Shown here: positions 42,101 to 51,188 of the stretch, piece after piece
How the letters are laid out: the number at the start of each line of letters is the position of its first letter
Numbering within the stretch: position 1 is the first letter of the stretch
Made by a program: the position numbers and the translations under genes
Notes under the pieces: model-generated
The model's input: the letters and a program-made list of their open reading frames with translations, nothing else
Database searches by the model: none
What the model was told of the DNA's origin: nothing
Source of the DNA: Nothophaeocryptopus gaeumannii
Lineage: Eukaryota; Ascomycota; Dothideomycetes; Mycosphaerellales; Mycosphaerellaceae
DNA: 64,000 bases
NCBI GenBank assembly: GCA_031771865.1
Contig: JASISA010000009.1
Span: 1,302,001 to 1,366,000 of the forward strand
Direction: 5' to 3'

Positions 42101-43379
42101 ACAGCCCATCGAGCCGAGAGCTGTCAATGTCAGCCTGTCGAAAGCTCTGGCTTTCAATCACAAGCTCGCTCCAAGCAACTTGGTAGTACCTGTGGAAGCC
42201 ACCCTGACAGCTTCTGCACCCAGCGCGGCGACGAGTGAGAGTATTCGCCGCCACAAGGCATTCAGTCAAGAGCGAATTACGATTCAGTCGTTTCAGGATG
42301 ATGTGCTTGTCCTGAACTCATTGCAGCGACCGCGCAAGATCACCGTCCGCGGCTCTGATGGCAAGCTTTACGGCCTCCTTTGCAAGCCCAAAGACGATCT
42401 CCGAAAGGATCAGCGTCTGATGGAGTTTAATAGCATCATCAATCGGGCGCTGAAGCGCAACACTGAGAGTAGCAAGCGCAGTCTTTACATCAAGACGTAC
42501 GCTGTGACGCCACTGAGCGAGGAGTCTGGCGCCATCGAGTGGGTGGAAGGTATCAAGCCCATCCGCGACATCTTGTTGAATATCTATCAACGCAAGGGAG
42601 TTCGACCAAACTATGCCGAGATCAAAAAGACGCTCGATGCAGCTTCCTCTGCTCCGGAGCACGCACACCTCTTCGCAGAGCAAGTGCTGAATCAGTTTGC
42701 GCCCTCATTGCATGAATGGTTCACGGAGACATATCCCGAGCCCGAGATCTGGTTCAACGCCCGAGTCCGTTACGCTCGCTCAGCAGCCGTCATGTCGATG
42801 ACTGGCCACATGCTTGGTCTCGGAGATCGACATGGAGAGAACATTCTGCTTGAGGAAGGCACTGGCGGCGTATTCCACGTCGACTTCAACTGCTTGTTCG
42901 ACAAGGGTCTCACTTTCGAGAAGCCGGAGCTCGTTCCTTTCCGCTTGACGCACAATATGGTCGATGCTATGGGACCATGCGGATACGAAGGACCATTCCG
43001 CAAGTCGAGTGAATTGACTCTCGGTCTTTTACGACAAGAGCGCGATACTCTGATGACGGTTCTGGAGACCTTTCTGTACGATCCAACGACCGACTTCGTG
43101 GGCAAGAAGAAGAGATCCACAGCCGGGGTGCCCGAAGCCCCTGCCGAGATCTTGGAAAGCGTTGCAACCAAGTTGAAAGGCTTGCTCCGCGGTGAAACGG
43201 TGCCGCTGAGCGTTGAAGGCTACGTCGACGCTCTAATTCAAGAAGCTACGAGCCACTTCCGGCTTGCGAGCATGTACATTGGTAAGTTAGTTTTCGACAC
43301 AAAATTTCTGCGCTTTCTATTCTTGCTATACAGTAGCAGTCAACTAACTTGCGTTTAGGCTGGTGTTCGTTCTTGTAGG
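36103..43379 (+). CDS. uvsB: ATR/Mec1/UvsB checkpoint phosphatidylinositol-3-kinase-related kinase
   Basis: The DNA-damage and replication-stress sensor kinase, which acts with an ATRIP/Ddc2-type partner on RPA-coated DNA. Exons are 36103–36658, 36709–43281 and 43360–43379. Introns are 50 and 78 nt. The sum is 7149 nt, or 2382 residues. An N-terminal HEAT solenoid leads to the UME region, then FAT (about residues 1350–1850). The kinase domain has MTGHMLGLGDRHGENILLEE near 2210–2228 and VFHVDFNCLFDKG, the catalytic and DFG-like loops. The last intron leaves a six-codon final exon that completes the FATC end YIGWCSFL, the family's usual terminus; reading through the intron would spoil it. Orthologue names differ by species (uvsB, mec1, rad3). 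The precise first ATG is the least certain point. Confidence 0.95.
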
Positions 43380-44575
43380 GCTGTGCACCAAATGTTGAGC
43401 TGGAACTGTATACTATATCGAGAGGGATCACCGGTCGGCCACGAATGGTGTTGGGACGAGTGCAAGTCGTATTACAGTGCCGTAGCAGGAAAACAGACAT
43501 GGATCGAACTTCCATTGGTGGACAAGGTTTGGCCTAACGCTTCTACCCGCAGATCACGACTGAGCACGGTGATGTTCGGTGGAGTCGTTGAACAGTGCTG
43601 TGTAGATTGACCAAACTCCTGGAAGAGGATTTGCACATGTGAAGAAATTGAACAGAGCGCAGTAAATGTAACTTGTGGCTTCCGACTGTGGACACGGAGA
43701 AGGACACCAATGTTTGAGCGTGCGAATTCATCAACCATCGCTTCGATGTCAACGAAGCATTCCTCTTCTATCCCTGCAGCGCTGGTGCGGCGCCAGCGAC
43801 GCCACAACCGAGGCGACCGTTTGAGATGTATGCAGGTACGGACCAACGACACCTCACTTCCCAGCAACACGTACACACACGGCATCTCGCATCTCTGACG
43901 TTCTGCATGTGTCTCTCGTCCTTCGTTCCACTTTGAGCACCATCATTCGCCTGCGGCCAGTCCGCGTTTCACCATCTCAACCATCTCCTGATCCAACTTC
44001 AGGGACCACATCAGCACGAATACGCGCCGTCGACCTCGGTTGCAGTGCTCCCAGGGGTGTTATTCGGAAAAATAGGGAACATTCTGAACGTTCCCTACGT
44101 TCAGAATCGATCCGAATGCCGTCGACGCTAAACTATATTCGATCACCGGAGGAATTCTTGGAGGTAAAGCTTCTCGTCGAGAAGATAACGTAGTACCTAC
44201 TTAGATTTAAGTTTTCTAGATTCCGATATTTTAGAAAAATCGCTGACTCGACGTTTCCTTTCTCGGCGACGACGTAAGCTACGTAGGGGCTTTGAACTCT
44301 CTAGGTGTTTTCTTTATACCTAAGCTCCTTAGCTGACCCAACCCTAAAATTGTATAACCCTAAGGACACACCCTACCTAGTTAGAGCTAGCTTTAGAACG
44401 AAGGGGAAGGTAAGGGATGTTCCGATTATGAACGAATTGCCCTTAGGCTCCAGCTCGGCGAACCGAGGGCGGAATTGCATTGGGTCTGGAACCCGTGCCA
44501 CCAAGTACCAGACACTCTTCACTAGATTCACCACTTGCCCGCCGCATTTGCTCATAATCTCAGCTTGTCTCCGTC
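43380..44575. other. Intergenic; part looks like a decayed repeat
   Basis: About 1.2 kb. From roughly 44040 to 44420 the sequence becomes AT-richer and full of CTAG, TTAG and CCTAA words, unlike its neighbours. It could be a mutated transposon scrap. It contains a hairpin (44075–44107). No gene is supported. Confidence 0.45.
44075..44107. repeat. Nested inverted repeat / hairpin
   Basis: ATTCTGAACG at 44081–44090 and CGTTCAGAAT at 44098–44107 are perfect 10-bp arms with a 7-nt loop. A second overlapping pair, GGGAAC (44075–44080) and GTTCCC (44090–44095), gives an alternative hairpin. The role is unknown. Confidence 0.6.
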
Positions 44576-47446
44576 ATGTCGTCTCACCTGCAAGCGTCCG
44601 CGAGCCATCGAAAGCGCTTCAGTCGCGAAGGCTTTCAACCCATCCCCACCGAGGGCCGCAGCAACATGGCGCCGACGAACGATGCTACGATCGACATTCC
44701 GCTCGAGCAGGTGAAGACCAATGCGAGCAGCGGCGAGCGGCGAACTGTCAACCACACCGCAGACAATCTGCAGCCCACCACGAGTCGGCTGCCAGACCAG
44801 AGCAACGAGAAGGTTGGCTTCTTCCGCGGCAGAAGAGCAAAGCCTGTGGAAGGCGCAACAGCTGGCACTGGTCGAGTGGGATACGACGGCGAAGAGGACG
44901 TGCTCACGGCCATGGGCAAGTTCTATGACAAGTTCTTCGGCTTCAGCATAATTACGAGATACTTCTTCTACGTGCTGCCCGTGGGAATACTCATTGCGGT
45001 GCCCATCATCGTGGGATCCATCTACGGCGACAAAAGCCCTCCCAAAATCGGAGGTGTTCCCATCGTCTGGTTCTTCTCATGGGTGGAGATCATCTGGTGT
45101 TCGCTATGGGTCTCGAAGATTGTGGCACATTTCCTGCCCTTTGTCTTCCAGATGTTCGTCGGAGTCGTCAGCTCGGGAGTGCGAAAATATGCAACGGTTA
45201 TCCGCAAACTGGAGATTCAGATTTCTCTGGTCGGCTGGGCCGTGACGTCGCTGGCGACATTCAAGCCGATCATGACCAGGAACCCTTACAATCGGAAACA
45301 TAGTGTCAGCAGCGCCAAGTGGATTGACATCGTTCAGAAAATATTGGCTGCCGCGGTTGTCTGTACGCTTGTTTTCCTCGCCGAGAAGACCTTCGTGCAG
45401 CTCATCAGCATCAACTATCACCGGAAGCAATTCAACGCGAGAATCAAGGACTCGAAGCGACAGATCTACATACTTGGTCTCCTCTACGATGCATCGACTG
45501 CCATTTTCCCACCATACTGCCCCGAATTCGCCGAGGAGGACTATATCATAGCCGATCAGCTCAATCTTGGCAAGTTTGGAGGCAAGAGCAAGAAGCCCAA
45601 GCACTCCGGCTCGGCGACGCCAATGCGCGTTCTACAAGAAGCCAGCCGTTTCGGAGACAAGGTGACATCCGCGTTCGGAAACGTGGCCAAGGAGATCACA
45701 GGCCGGGAGGTCTTCAACCCAAACAGCTCGCACTCTATCGTCATTGAAGCGCTCGAGAAGAAGCGGACTTCCGAAGCGCTTGCTCGCCGTATCTGGATGA
45801 GCTTGGTCGTCGAGGGCCGAGAGGCTCTCTTGGAGGAGGATATCATCGATGTTCTTGGCGATGAGCGAAAGACTGAGGCAGAGGAGGCTTACTGGGCCCT
45901 TGATCGAGACGCAAATGGAGACATTTCGCTCGACGAGATGATTCAGACTGTCATCGAGTTCTCACGTGAGCGCAAGGCCATCGCTACCAGCATGGTGGAC
46001 GTTGCACAAGCCATCAACGTCCTGGACCGACTTCTCTGCACCGTCGTCGTGGTAGCGGTTGTCTTCATCTTCATCGCCTTCCTCAACACCAGCTTCGTCA
46101 CCACTCTGGCCACTGCCGGAACCGCGCTTCTCTCACTGTCCTTCGTCTTCTCGGTCACGGCGCAAGAAGTTCTGGGATCTTGCATCTTCTTGTTCGTCAA
46201 GCACCCTTTCGATGTCGGCGACCGTGTGGACATCGCGACGGAAATGTTTGTGGTCGAGCATATCAGCTTGTTATTCACAGTCTTCCGACACGCGAACGGC
46301 GTCAAGACCGGACAGCTCTGCCAGTATCCAAACATTACGCTGAACAGCATCGCACTTGAGAACGTGAGTCGCAGCATGGCCATGACCGAGCAGATTACCC
46401 TCGATATCTCTTTCGGCACATCCTTCGACGACATTCAGATTCTGAAGAACGAACTGAAGAATTTTGTGATGGATAAGGACAACAGCAGAGACTTCCAGCC
46501 GGATTTGGAGGTCGAGGTCCTGGGTACAACGGACATGTCGAAGCTTCAGCTAAAGGTTGAGTGCAGGCACAAGAGCAACTGGGCAAATGAGACTGTTCGT
46601 GCGGCCCGGAGAAGCAAGTTCATGTGTGCACTAGTGGCTGCTCTCAGAGCTGTCCCGATCAACGCACCAGGTGGTGGCGGCGATGCTGCTGGAAGCGCGG
46701 CTAACCCCAATTACTCTGTCGCGATCTCCGACTCCATCGCCAAAGAGAACGCCGAGAAGACTGCAGATGACAGGGAGAAGGCTCGACTTGTGTCAACGAA
46801 GAAGATTCAGGAATCGAAGGCAGCAGCAATGAGCCCCACAGCTTCGAGGAAAGGAGCTCAAGCGGGAGGTCTACCGGGGCTGAGCTTGCAGGACACGGCT
46901 ATCATGGGCGACTTGAACTCGCGTGATCCTGGTGCGGACACCGCCAGAGACGGAGAGGAGGGATGGGGTTCCGGCCGTGACGACAGCAGCACGCTTGGGC
47001 GCCCGAGTGTTGATCAGCAGGACATCGAAGGTCTCCGCACGCTGCTTCGTCGCGAGAGCACAAAAGGGAAGAGAAAGCCCAGCAGCGAGAACTCACGACC
47101 TGTCTACAGCGGACCTTCCATTCCCACGATCAACGAGCCGCAGCCAGCTGTGACACCGGTGTTGTCAGCACCAGCTGCGCCTTACGGATCACAATCACCA
47201 CCAACATACTCGCACTTCCCATCACCATACCGACCAAACCTAGCGACACACCCAACGCAGTATCAGACTGCGCAAAATGTACCGACAGTTGCGACACAGA
47301 ACGTGGAGATGAGCCAGATGCCGCAACGCACTACAAGCAACCCATACCGTACCAGAGCTCAGCAAGGACAGCTAAGTCCAACTGTGGGCAGAGACGAGGA
47401 TGACGACGATCGATACGGAGGTGCTAGGCCATACTCCGGGGCCTAA
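44576..47446 (+). CDS. EF-hand mechanosensitive channel of the MscS family (Msy1/Msy2 type)
   Basis: A membrane-tension-gated ion channel. The fission yeast homologues sit in the ER and limit calcium rise on hypo-osmotic shock. Intronless, 956 residues from ATG 44576. A hydrophilic N-terminus is followed by transmembrane segments (FSIITRYFFYVLPVGILIAV, VVCTLVFLAEKTFVQLI and others). A Ca-binding EF-hand loop DRDANGDISLDE lies near residues 442–453. The MscS pore and beta domain follow (LLCTVVVVAVVFIFIAFLNT, LSFVFSVTAQEVLGSCIFLFVKHPFDVGDRV). The tail of about 230 residues is disordered and Pro/Gln/Ser-rich. The downstream gene Did2 is on the same strand with its own 470-bp upstream region. Confidence 0.94.
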   Translation: MSSHLQASASHRKRFSREGFQPIPTEGRSNMAPTNDATIDIPLEQVKTNASSGERRTVNHTADNLQPTTSRLPDQSNEKVGFFRGRRAKPVEGATAGTGRVGYDGEEDVLTAMGKFYDKFFGFSIITRYFFYVLPVGILIAVPIIVGSIYGDKSPPKIGGVPIVWFFSWVEIIWCSLWVSKIVAHFLPFVFQMFVGVVSSGVRKYATVIRKLEIQISLVGWAVTSLATFKPIMTRNPYNRKHSVSSAKWIDIVQKILAAAVVCTLVFLAEKTFVQLISINYHRKQFNARIKDSKRQIYILGLLYDASTAIFPPYCPEFAEEDYIIADQLNLGKFGGKSKKPKHSGSATPMRVLQEASRFGDKVTSAFGNVAKEITGREVFNPNSSHSIVIEALEKKRTSEALARRIWMSLVVEGREALLEEDIIDVLGDERKTEAEEAYWALDRDANGDISLDEMIQTVIEFSRERKAIATSMVDVAQAINVLDRLLCTVVVVAVVFIFIAFLNTSFVTTLATAGTALLSLSFVFSVTAQEVLGSCIFLFVKHPFDVGDRVDIATEMFVVEHISLLFTVFRHANGVKTGQLCQYPNITLNSIALENVSRSMAMTEQITLDISFGTSFDDIQILKNELKNFVMDKDNSRDFQPDLEVEVLGTTDMSKLQLKVECRHKSNWANETVRAARRSKFMCALVAALRAVPINAPGGGGDAAGSAANPNYSVAISDSIAKENAEKTADDREKARLVSTKKIQESKAAAMSPTASRKGAQAGGLPGLSLQDTAIMGDLNSRDPGADTARDGEEGWGSGRDDSSTLGRPSVDQQDIEGLRTLLRRESTKGKRKPSSENSRPVYSGPSIPTINEPQPAVTPVLSAPAAPYGSQSPPTYSHFPSPYRPNLATHPTQYQTAQNVPTVATQNVEMSQMPQRTTSNPYRTRAQQGQLSPTVGRDEDDDDRYGGARPYSGA

Positions 47447-47917
47447 ACAAAAGCGATTTCTTTACCAAGGGCCACTTCGGTGGAAGCTGGCTCAAGTGAT
47501 TTTGGGCATAGCGAAATGCATGGGAAGGCGTAAAGCCGGTTAATCATGATCAGGCCAGGATGCCGATCACATTAGAAAGCGGAAGGGTAGGGCATATGCC
47601 ACGACCGCAGATTATGAGTACGCATGTGTAACGTACGAATGATACACACGGGCTATGTACAGAGCCAATTGAAAAGAATAGTAGAAGAACTTCCTTTCAT
47701 TATGCACTGTTGATTTTTATGGAAGCGCGTGCCAGTCGGCATGTGAACGAGCTTCGGGCCGTGTGCCGAGACTTGCCGCTGCGTGACGTCGGCGCATCCA
47801 GCCCACCTTGGCGCGACGCCCTCCAAGTGACTGCCTTCTTCGACCTTGGATCTACAATTCATTCGCGCTCGATAACCGCTATCTCCTCCTCCTCCCACCA
47901 ATAACTATCCGCCCAAG
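47447..47917. other. Intergenic between MscS channel and Did2
   Basis: About 470 bp without a gene; probably terminator of the channel gene and promoter of Did2. Confidence 0.5.
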
Positions 47918-48708
47918 ATGTCCGGTCTCGAGAAGGCGCTTTTTAATCTGAAGGTACCCTCTATTCTAAGCAATACTCCCACTACCAGACCCGCCCTCGA
48001 ACCTCGACCTCCCCTTCCACGCGCATACATACTAACCTTCCCCCTCATATGTACAGTTCACAGCCAAACAACTCAACCGCCAAGCCGCCAAAGCCTCCAA
48101 AGACGAAACGACCGAAAAAGCCAAACTCAAAAAAGCCGTTCAACAAAACCATTCCGATATCGCCAAAATCTACGCGCAAAATGCGATTCGCAAGAAGAAT
48201 GAGAATATTCAGTTGCTCACGTTGGCGAGTCGGATTGATGCTGTGGCGAGTAGGGTGCAGACGGCTGTTACTATGAGGCAGGTTACGGGGAGTATGGCGA
48301 ATGTTGTTCGGGGGATGGATGGGGCCATGAAGAGTATGGATTTGGAGAAGGTGAGATATACTGCCCACAACACGGACATTTGGCGAGAGGAGTGGCACGG
48401 ACGTGCGAGTCAAGAACAAGGACTGACAAGGGATCGTACAGATCTCCGCCGTAATGGACCGCTTCGAGACTCAATTTGAAGACCTCGACGTTGCAACGGG
48501 ATACTATGAGAACGCGACTTCTTCTGCGACCGCAACAGGGACACCGCAGGAAGATGTGGATCGGTTGATGAATCAGGTGGCTGATGAGGCGGGTGTAGAG
48601 TTGAGTCATGAGATGGCCAGTGCGGCGCCCGCAAAGGGTATACAGGCTCCAGTGGAGGAGGAGAGGGAGGATAAGTTGGGGGAGAGGTTGAGGGCGCTGA
48701 GGAGCTAA
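47918..48708 (+). CDS. DID2: Did2/Vps46 (CHMP1), ESCRT-III-associated protein
   Basis: Regulates ESCRT-III disassembly on endosomes by recruiting Vps4. Exon 1 (47918–47953) encodes MSGLEKALFNLK. Exons 2 and 3 are 48057–48350 and 48442–48708. Introns are 103 and 91 nt. The sum is 597 nt, or 198 residues. Typical CHMP1 features are FTAKQLNRQAAKASKDE, IYAQNAIRKKNENIQLLTLASRIDAVASRV, and the C-terminal MIM1 helix LGERLRALRS, which binds the Vps4 MIT domain. The N-terminal half is basic and the C-terminal half acidic, as in all Snf7-family proteins. Gene structure is well supported because each splice restores the family sequence. Confidence 0.95.
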
Positions 48709-49102
48709 GACGCTGGAGATGCACGGAGCGATCAGATTTGGCGTTCCCGGAGTCTGGAATAGCGAGCCTGAGATTTCATGAGATTACGATGGATATGATC
48801 TAGTACGGCAGATATACGGCCCAAGGCCATTCATGCACATTGGTTCGAAAGCGAGTACATGGCCTGTTTTCAGTCCTCGGAGGTCTGCATGAAGGCTAAT
48901 AAGAGCATGTGGCTTATTGTCCTCAGGTCTGTCGAAATAGGATGTGTTGTACTGCTGACTAGCTTTCTGAGGATAAGCATCTTGACATTTGAGACACTGA
49001 TACAAAACCCAAAGACGGACGACCATCACTGCAGCCTCGAATTTGGATCTCTACTCCAACAATGTTGTCATTCTGGCTTAAGACACCCTGCTGCAACGCC
49101 TC
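48709..49102. other. Intergenic
   Basis: About 390 bp between Did2 and an F-box relic. No gene seen. Confidence 0.45.
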
Positions 49103-49431
49103 ATGACTGCTGTCACTCCAACTCCGGGGTGCGAAATCCGGAAGCGCGCAACATCTCCTCTCGAAATAACAGAACTCCTCGAACTGATCCTCCTACACCT
49201 CGACACAACCGACCAGGAAAGACAACTCGGTCCGCGAACACCAACCATCCGCGAACACCAACCATCCGCCGTCATGCGGCGCTGGGAAGAGCGAGGTATG
49301 GGAGGGATAGGGTGAACGTAGAGGCTTTGCACGAGTGTTTTCGAAAACGTGCAGGTCCGCAAGATCAGTCTGACATGAGCTGGAGGAGAGCGCTTACGAA
49401 TCAGCCGCCGAGGTATTATTATGGTCCTTGA
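49103..49431 (+). pseudogene. F-box-like gene disrupted by a 17-bp tandem duplication
   Basis: From ATG 49103 the frame encodes an F-box-like helix (SPLEITELLELILLHLD) and runs into a stop at about 49313. The other half of the protein, with SDMSWRRALTNQPPRYY, lies in a different frame ending at 49431. Between them a 17-bp unit is present twice in tandem (49232–49248 and 49249–49265). Counting only one copy puts both halves in one frame of about 103 codons. SWRR…QPP is a common C-terminal motif of short F-box proteins in this fungal group, by my recollection. The duplication therefore explains the break. The gene is also short for the family, so the copy may already have been truncated. Confidence 0.6.
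49232..49265 (+). repeat. Two tandem copies of a 17-bp unit
   Basis: The unit CCGCGAACACCAACCAT occurs at 49232–49248 and again at 49249–49265 without mismatch. Seventeen is not a multiple of three, so the duplication shifts the reading frame of the F-box relic. Confidence 0.95.
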
Positions 49432-49735
49432 GGGAGATAGTAGGAGGGATTGGAAGAGGTGGTGACGAACGAGGAGGGCGTGAGGCTCGGGGATTTAGCG
49501 GCCGTCATAGTAGGACCTCCGCCGAAGAGGGAGAGGACGAGCTGGGATTAGATTGTGGGCGCGTTGTTTATTGTTCTGCTGGTCTGCGCCTCTTCGAAGG
49601 ACATGCCTATTACTATGTTATGGGGATGTCCTGGTGCTTTGTGGTGATGGCGCATTTGAGGTGGCTGTCTGGCTGAGTAGCTTCCAACTGCATACGTGTC
49701 AAAATCGTGATTTGAGAAAAGCTAGTTTCTGACTT
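49432..49735. other. Intergenic between two F-box-like copies
   Basis: About 300 bp without supported coding sequence. Confidence 0.4.
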
Positions 49736-50320
49736 ATGAATTCTTTTGGCTCGATTTCTCGACATTCTCCTTCTCGACCACGAACAGCGACTGTAGCATC
49801 AACATCGAATATGGCTTCCGGCACCTTAACTTCCCGCCCTGGGAGCCCGCTTGAAATCGTCGAGCTCCTCGAAATGATCATCGTCGATCTCGATTTGGAA
49901 GACCTCATCCGGTGTTCACGGGTCTCTAACTTCTGGCGAGCATGCATAGCAGGCTTTTCTAAAATGCAAGAGACCCTTAAGCCGCGAAATGCCCAGCATG
50001 GTCCTATTACTTCCTCTCTACCGGACGATCACCCGAGAGAAAAATTGCCTGTCTCGACGAGGACCAGCCTGGGCAGATCGGTCCGCGAGGACCTATGTCG
50101 GTGCAGCTTCATCCGGCGCTACAGAGCGCGTTCCCTCGGGGGCCTTGTTACAGAACGGAGAAATTGGCCAAGTGATTCACCGAAGGTACTAGAGAATGGC
50201 TCTGACGGACCTCTGTCATGGCGAAGAGACACCGGCAGTTATTATGCATGCTGCGCGCGTGCCGGCCATCTTGAAAGTGAGGATAGCAAGCAAAATTGTA
50301 AGCCATGTGGGCAGCTGTGA
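49736..50320 (+). CDS. F-box-like protein, possibly degenerate
   Basis: An open frame of 194 codons (or 169 from a second ATG at 49811, MASGTLTSRPG). It holds a fuller F-box than the copy upstream: SPLEIVELLEMIIVDLDLEDLIRCSRVSNFWRACIAGFSK. F-box proteins link substrates to SCF ubiquitin ligases. The residues PLEI-ELLE-I--DLD match the relic at 49103, so the two are paralogues in tandem. After about residue 85 the sequence becomes basic and unusual (LCRCSFIRRYRARSLGG) with no family motif except SWRR near the end, so its 3' part may be frameshifted. Calling it functional is uncertain. Confidence 0.5.
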   Translation: MNSFGSISRHSPSRPRTATVASTSNMASGTLTSRPGSPLEIVELLEMIIVDLDLEDLIRCSRVSNFWRACIAGFSKMQETLKPRNAQHGPITSSLPDDHPREKLPVSTRTSLGRSVREDLCRCSFIRRYRARSLGGLVTERRNWPSDSPKVLENGSDGPLSWRRDTGSYYACCARAGHLESEDSKQNCKPCGQL

Positions 50321-51188
50321 CTGGTGATTGAAGGTGTGAGCAGCTTGCATCAGATATTCATCTCTAGTGACAGTCAATGAGCGTCTGTGCGCGTACACAT
50401 GGCGATTCATGGCCTTCAATCTCTCGTCAGATCCTGGGACAGGTCAGCGGAGGGTCTCGGATGGGAGTGCCACTGTGCCATTGCTAGCGGACAGGTTCGC
50501 AGCCAAGCCGGGCGTGGCACCAGACGGACGGCGTGAGATCTTGGCAGTGTTTTCCTTGCTGGACGGTTGCTGTCACGTTACCGTCACTTAGCGGATGAGT
50601 ATAAAGGGCTGAAGAAGGCGTCGAGGTCAAGTATAGATTGTTGTCTTCAGCCTCAGTCACATGCAAGCGCACCTCAGCACCTCAGGACGTCATACCGCCT
50701 ACGGCATTTCCCGTCCCGAAAGCTCTCTTTTTGGCACCTCTCACGTCCCCCCGGCATCTCAAGGCGTTCGGACGTGAGTTACTTTTTGCTTCCGAATTGC
50801 TTTTATTAACGACCTCGCACATATCTCTCGAACCTTGGCCTCACTTGCTTATTCTACCCTCACACAACACCCGAGCTGCTCCTCTAGAAGCAACGACTGA
50901 CATTCACAAGCAAGACATCATTGCGGCATCACTTATTGGCCTTCCATCATTCCTGCCGAGAAGACGCCGCCTATCGCCAGCGATAGCGCATTTGTGGTCC
51001 TCCCTGCCCCACGATTCCGTCAGACGCTCCGAAACACATTGAAAGAAAATCTGTCTCAGCGGCGTGACGACAGTCGCTGTTGTCCTCACTCACATCCTAC
51101 AATAGCATCCACAACCTCCTCCACCATCGACTCCTAGCCCAAAGCCATTCCCACCTCGACCATTGACCGCTAGAGCACACACACAATC
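50321..51188. other. Intergenic; phosphofructokinase promoter and leader
   Basis: About 870 bp. The last 150 bp before 51189 are rich in C and CCACC/ACAACC words, like leaders of highly expressed fungal genes. No gene seen. Confidence 0.5.
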
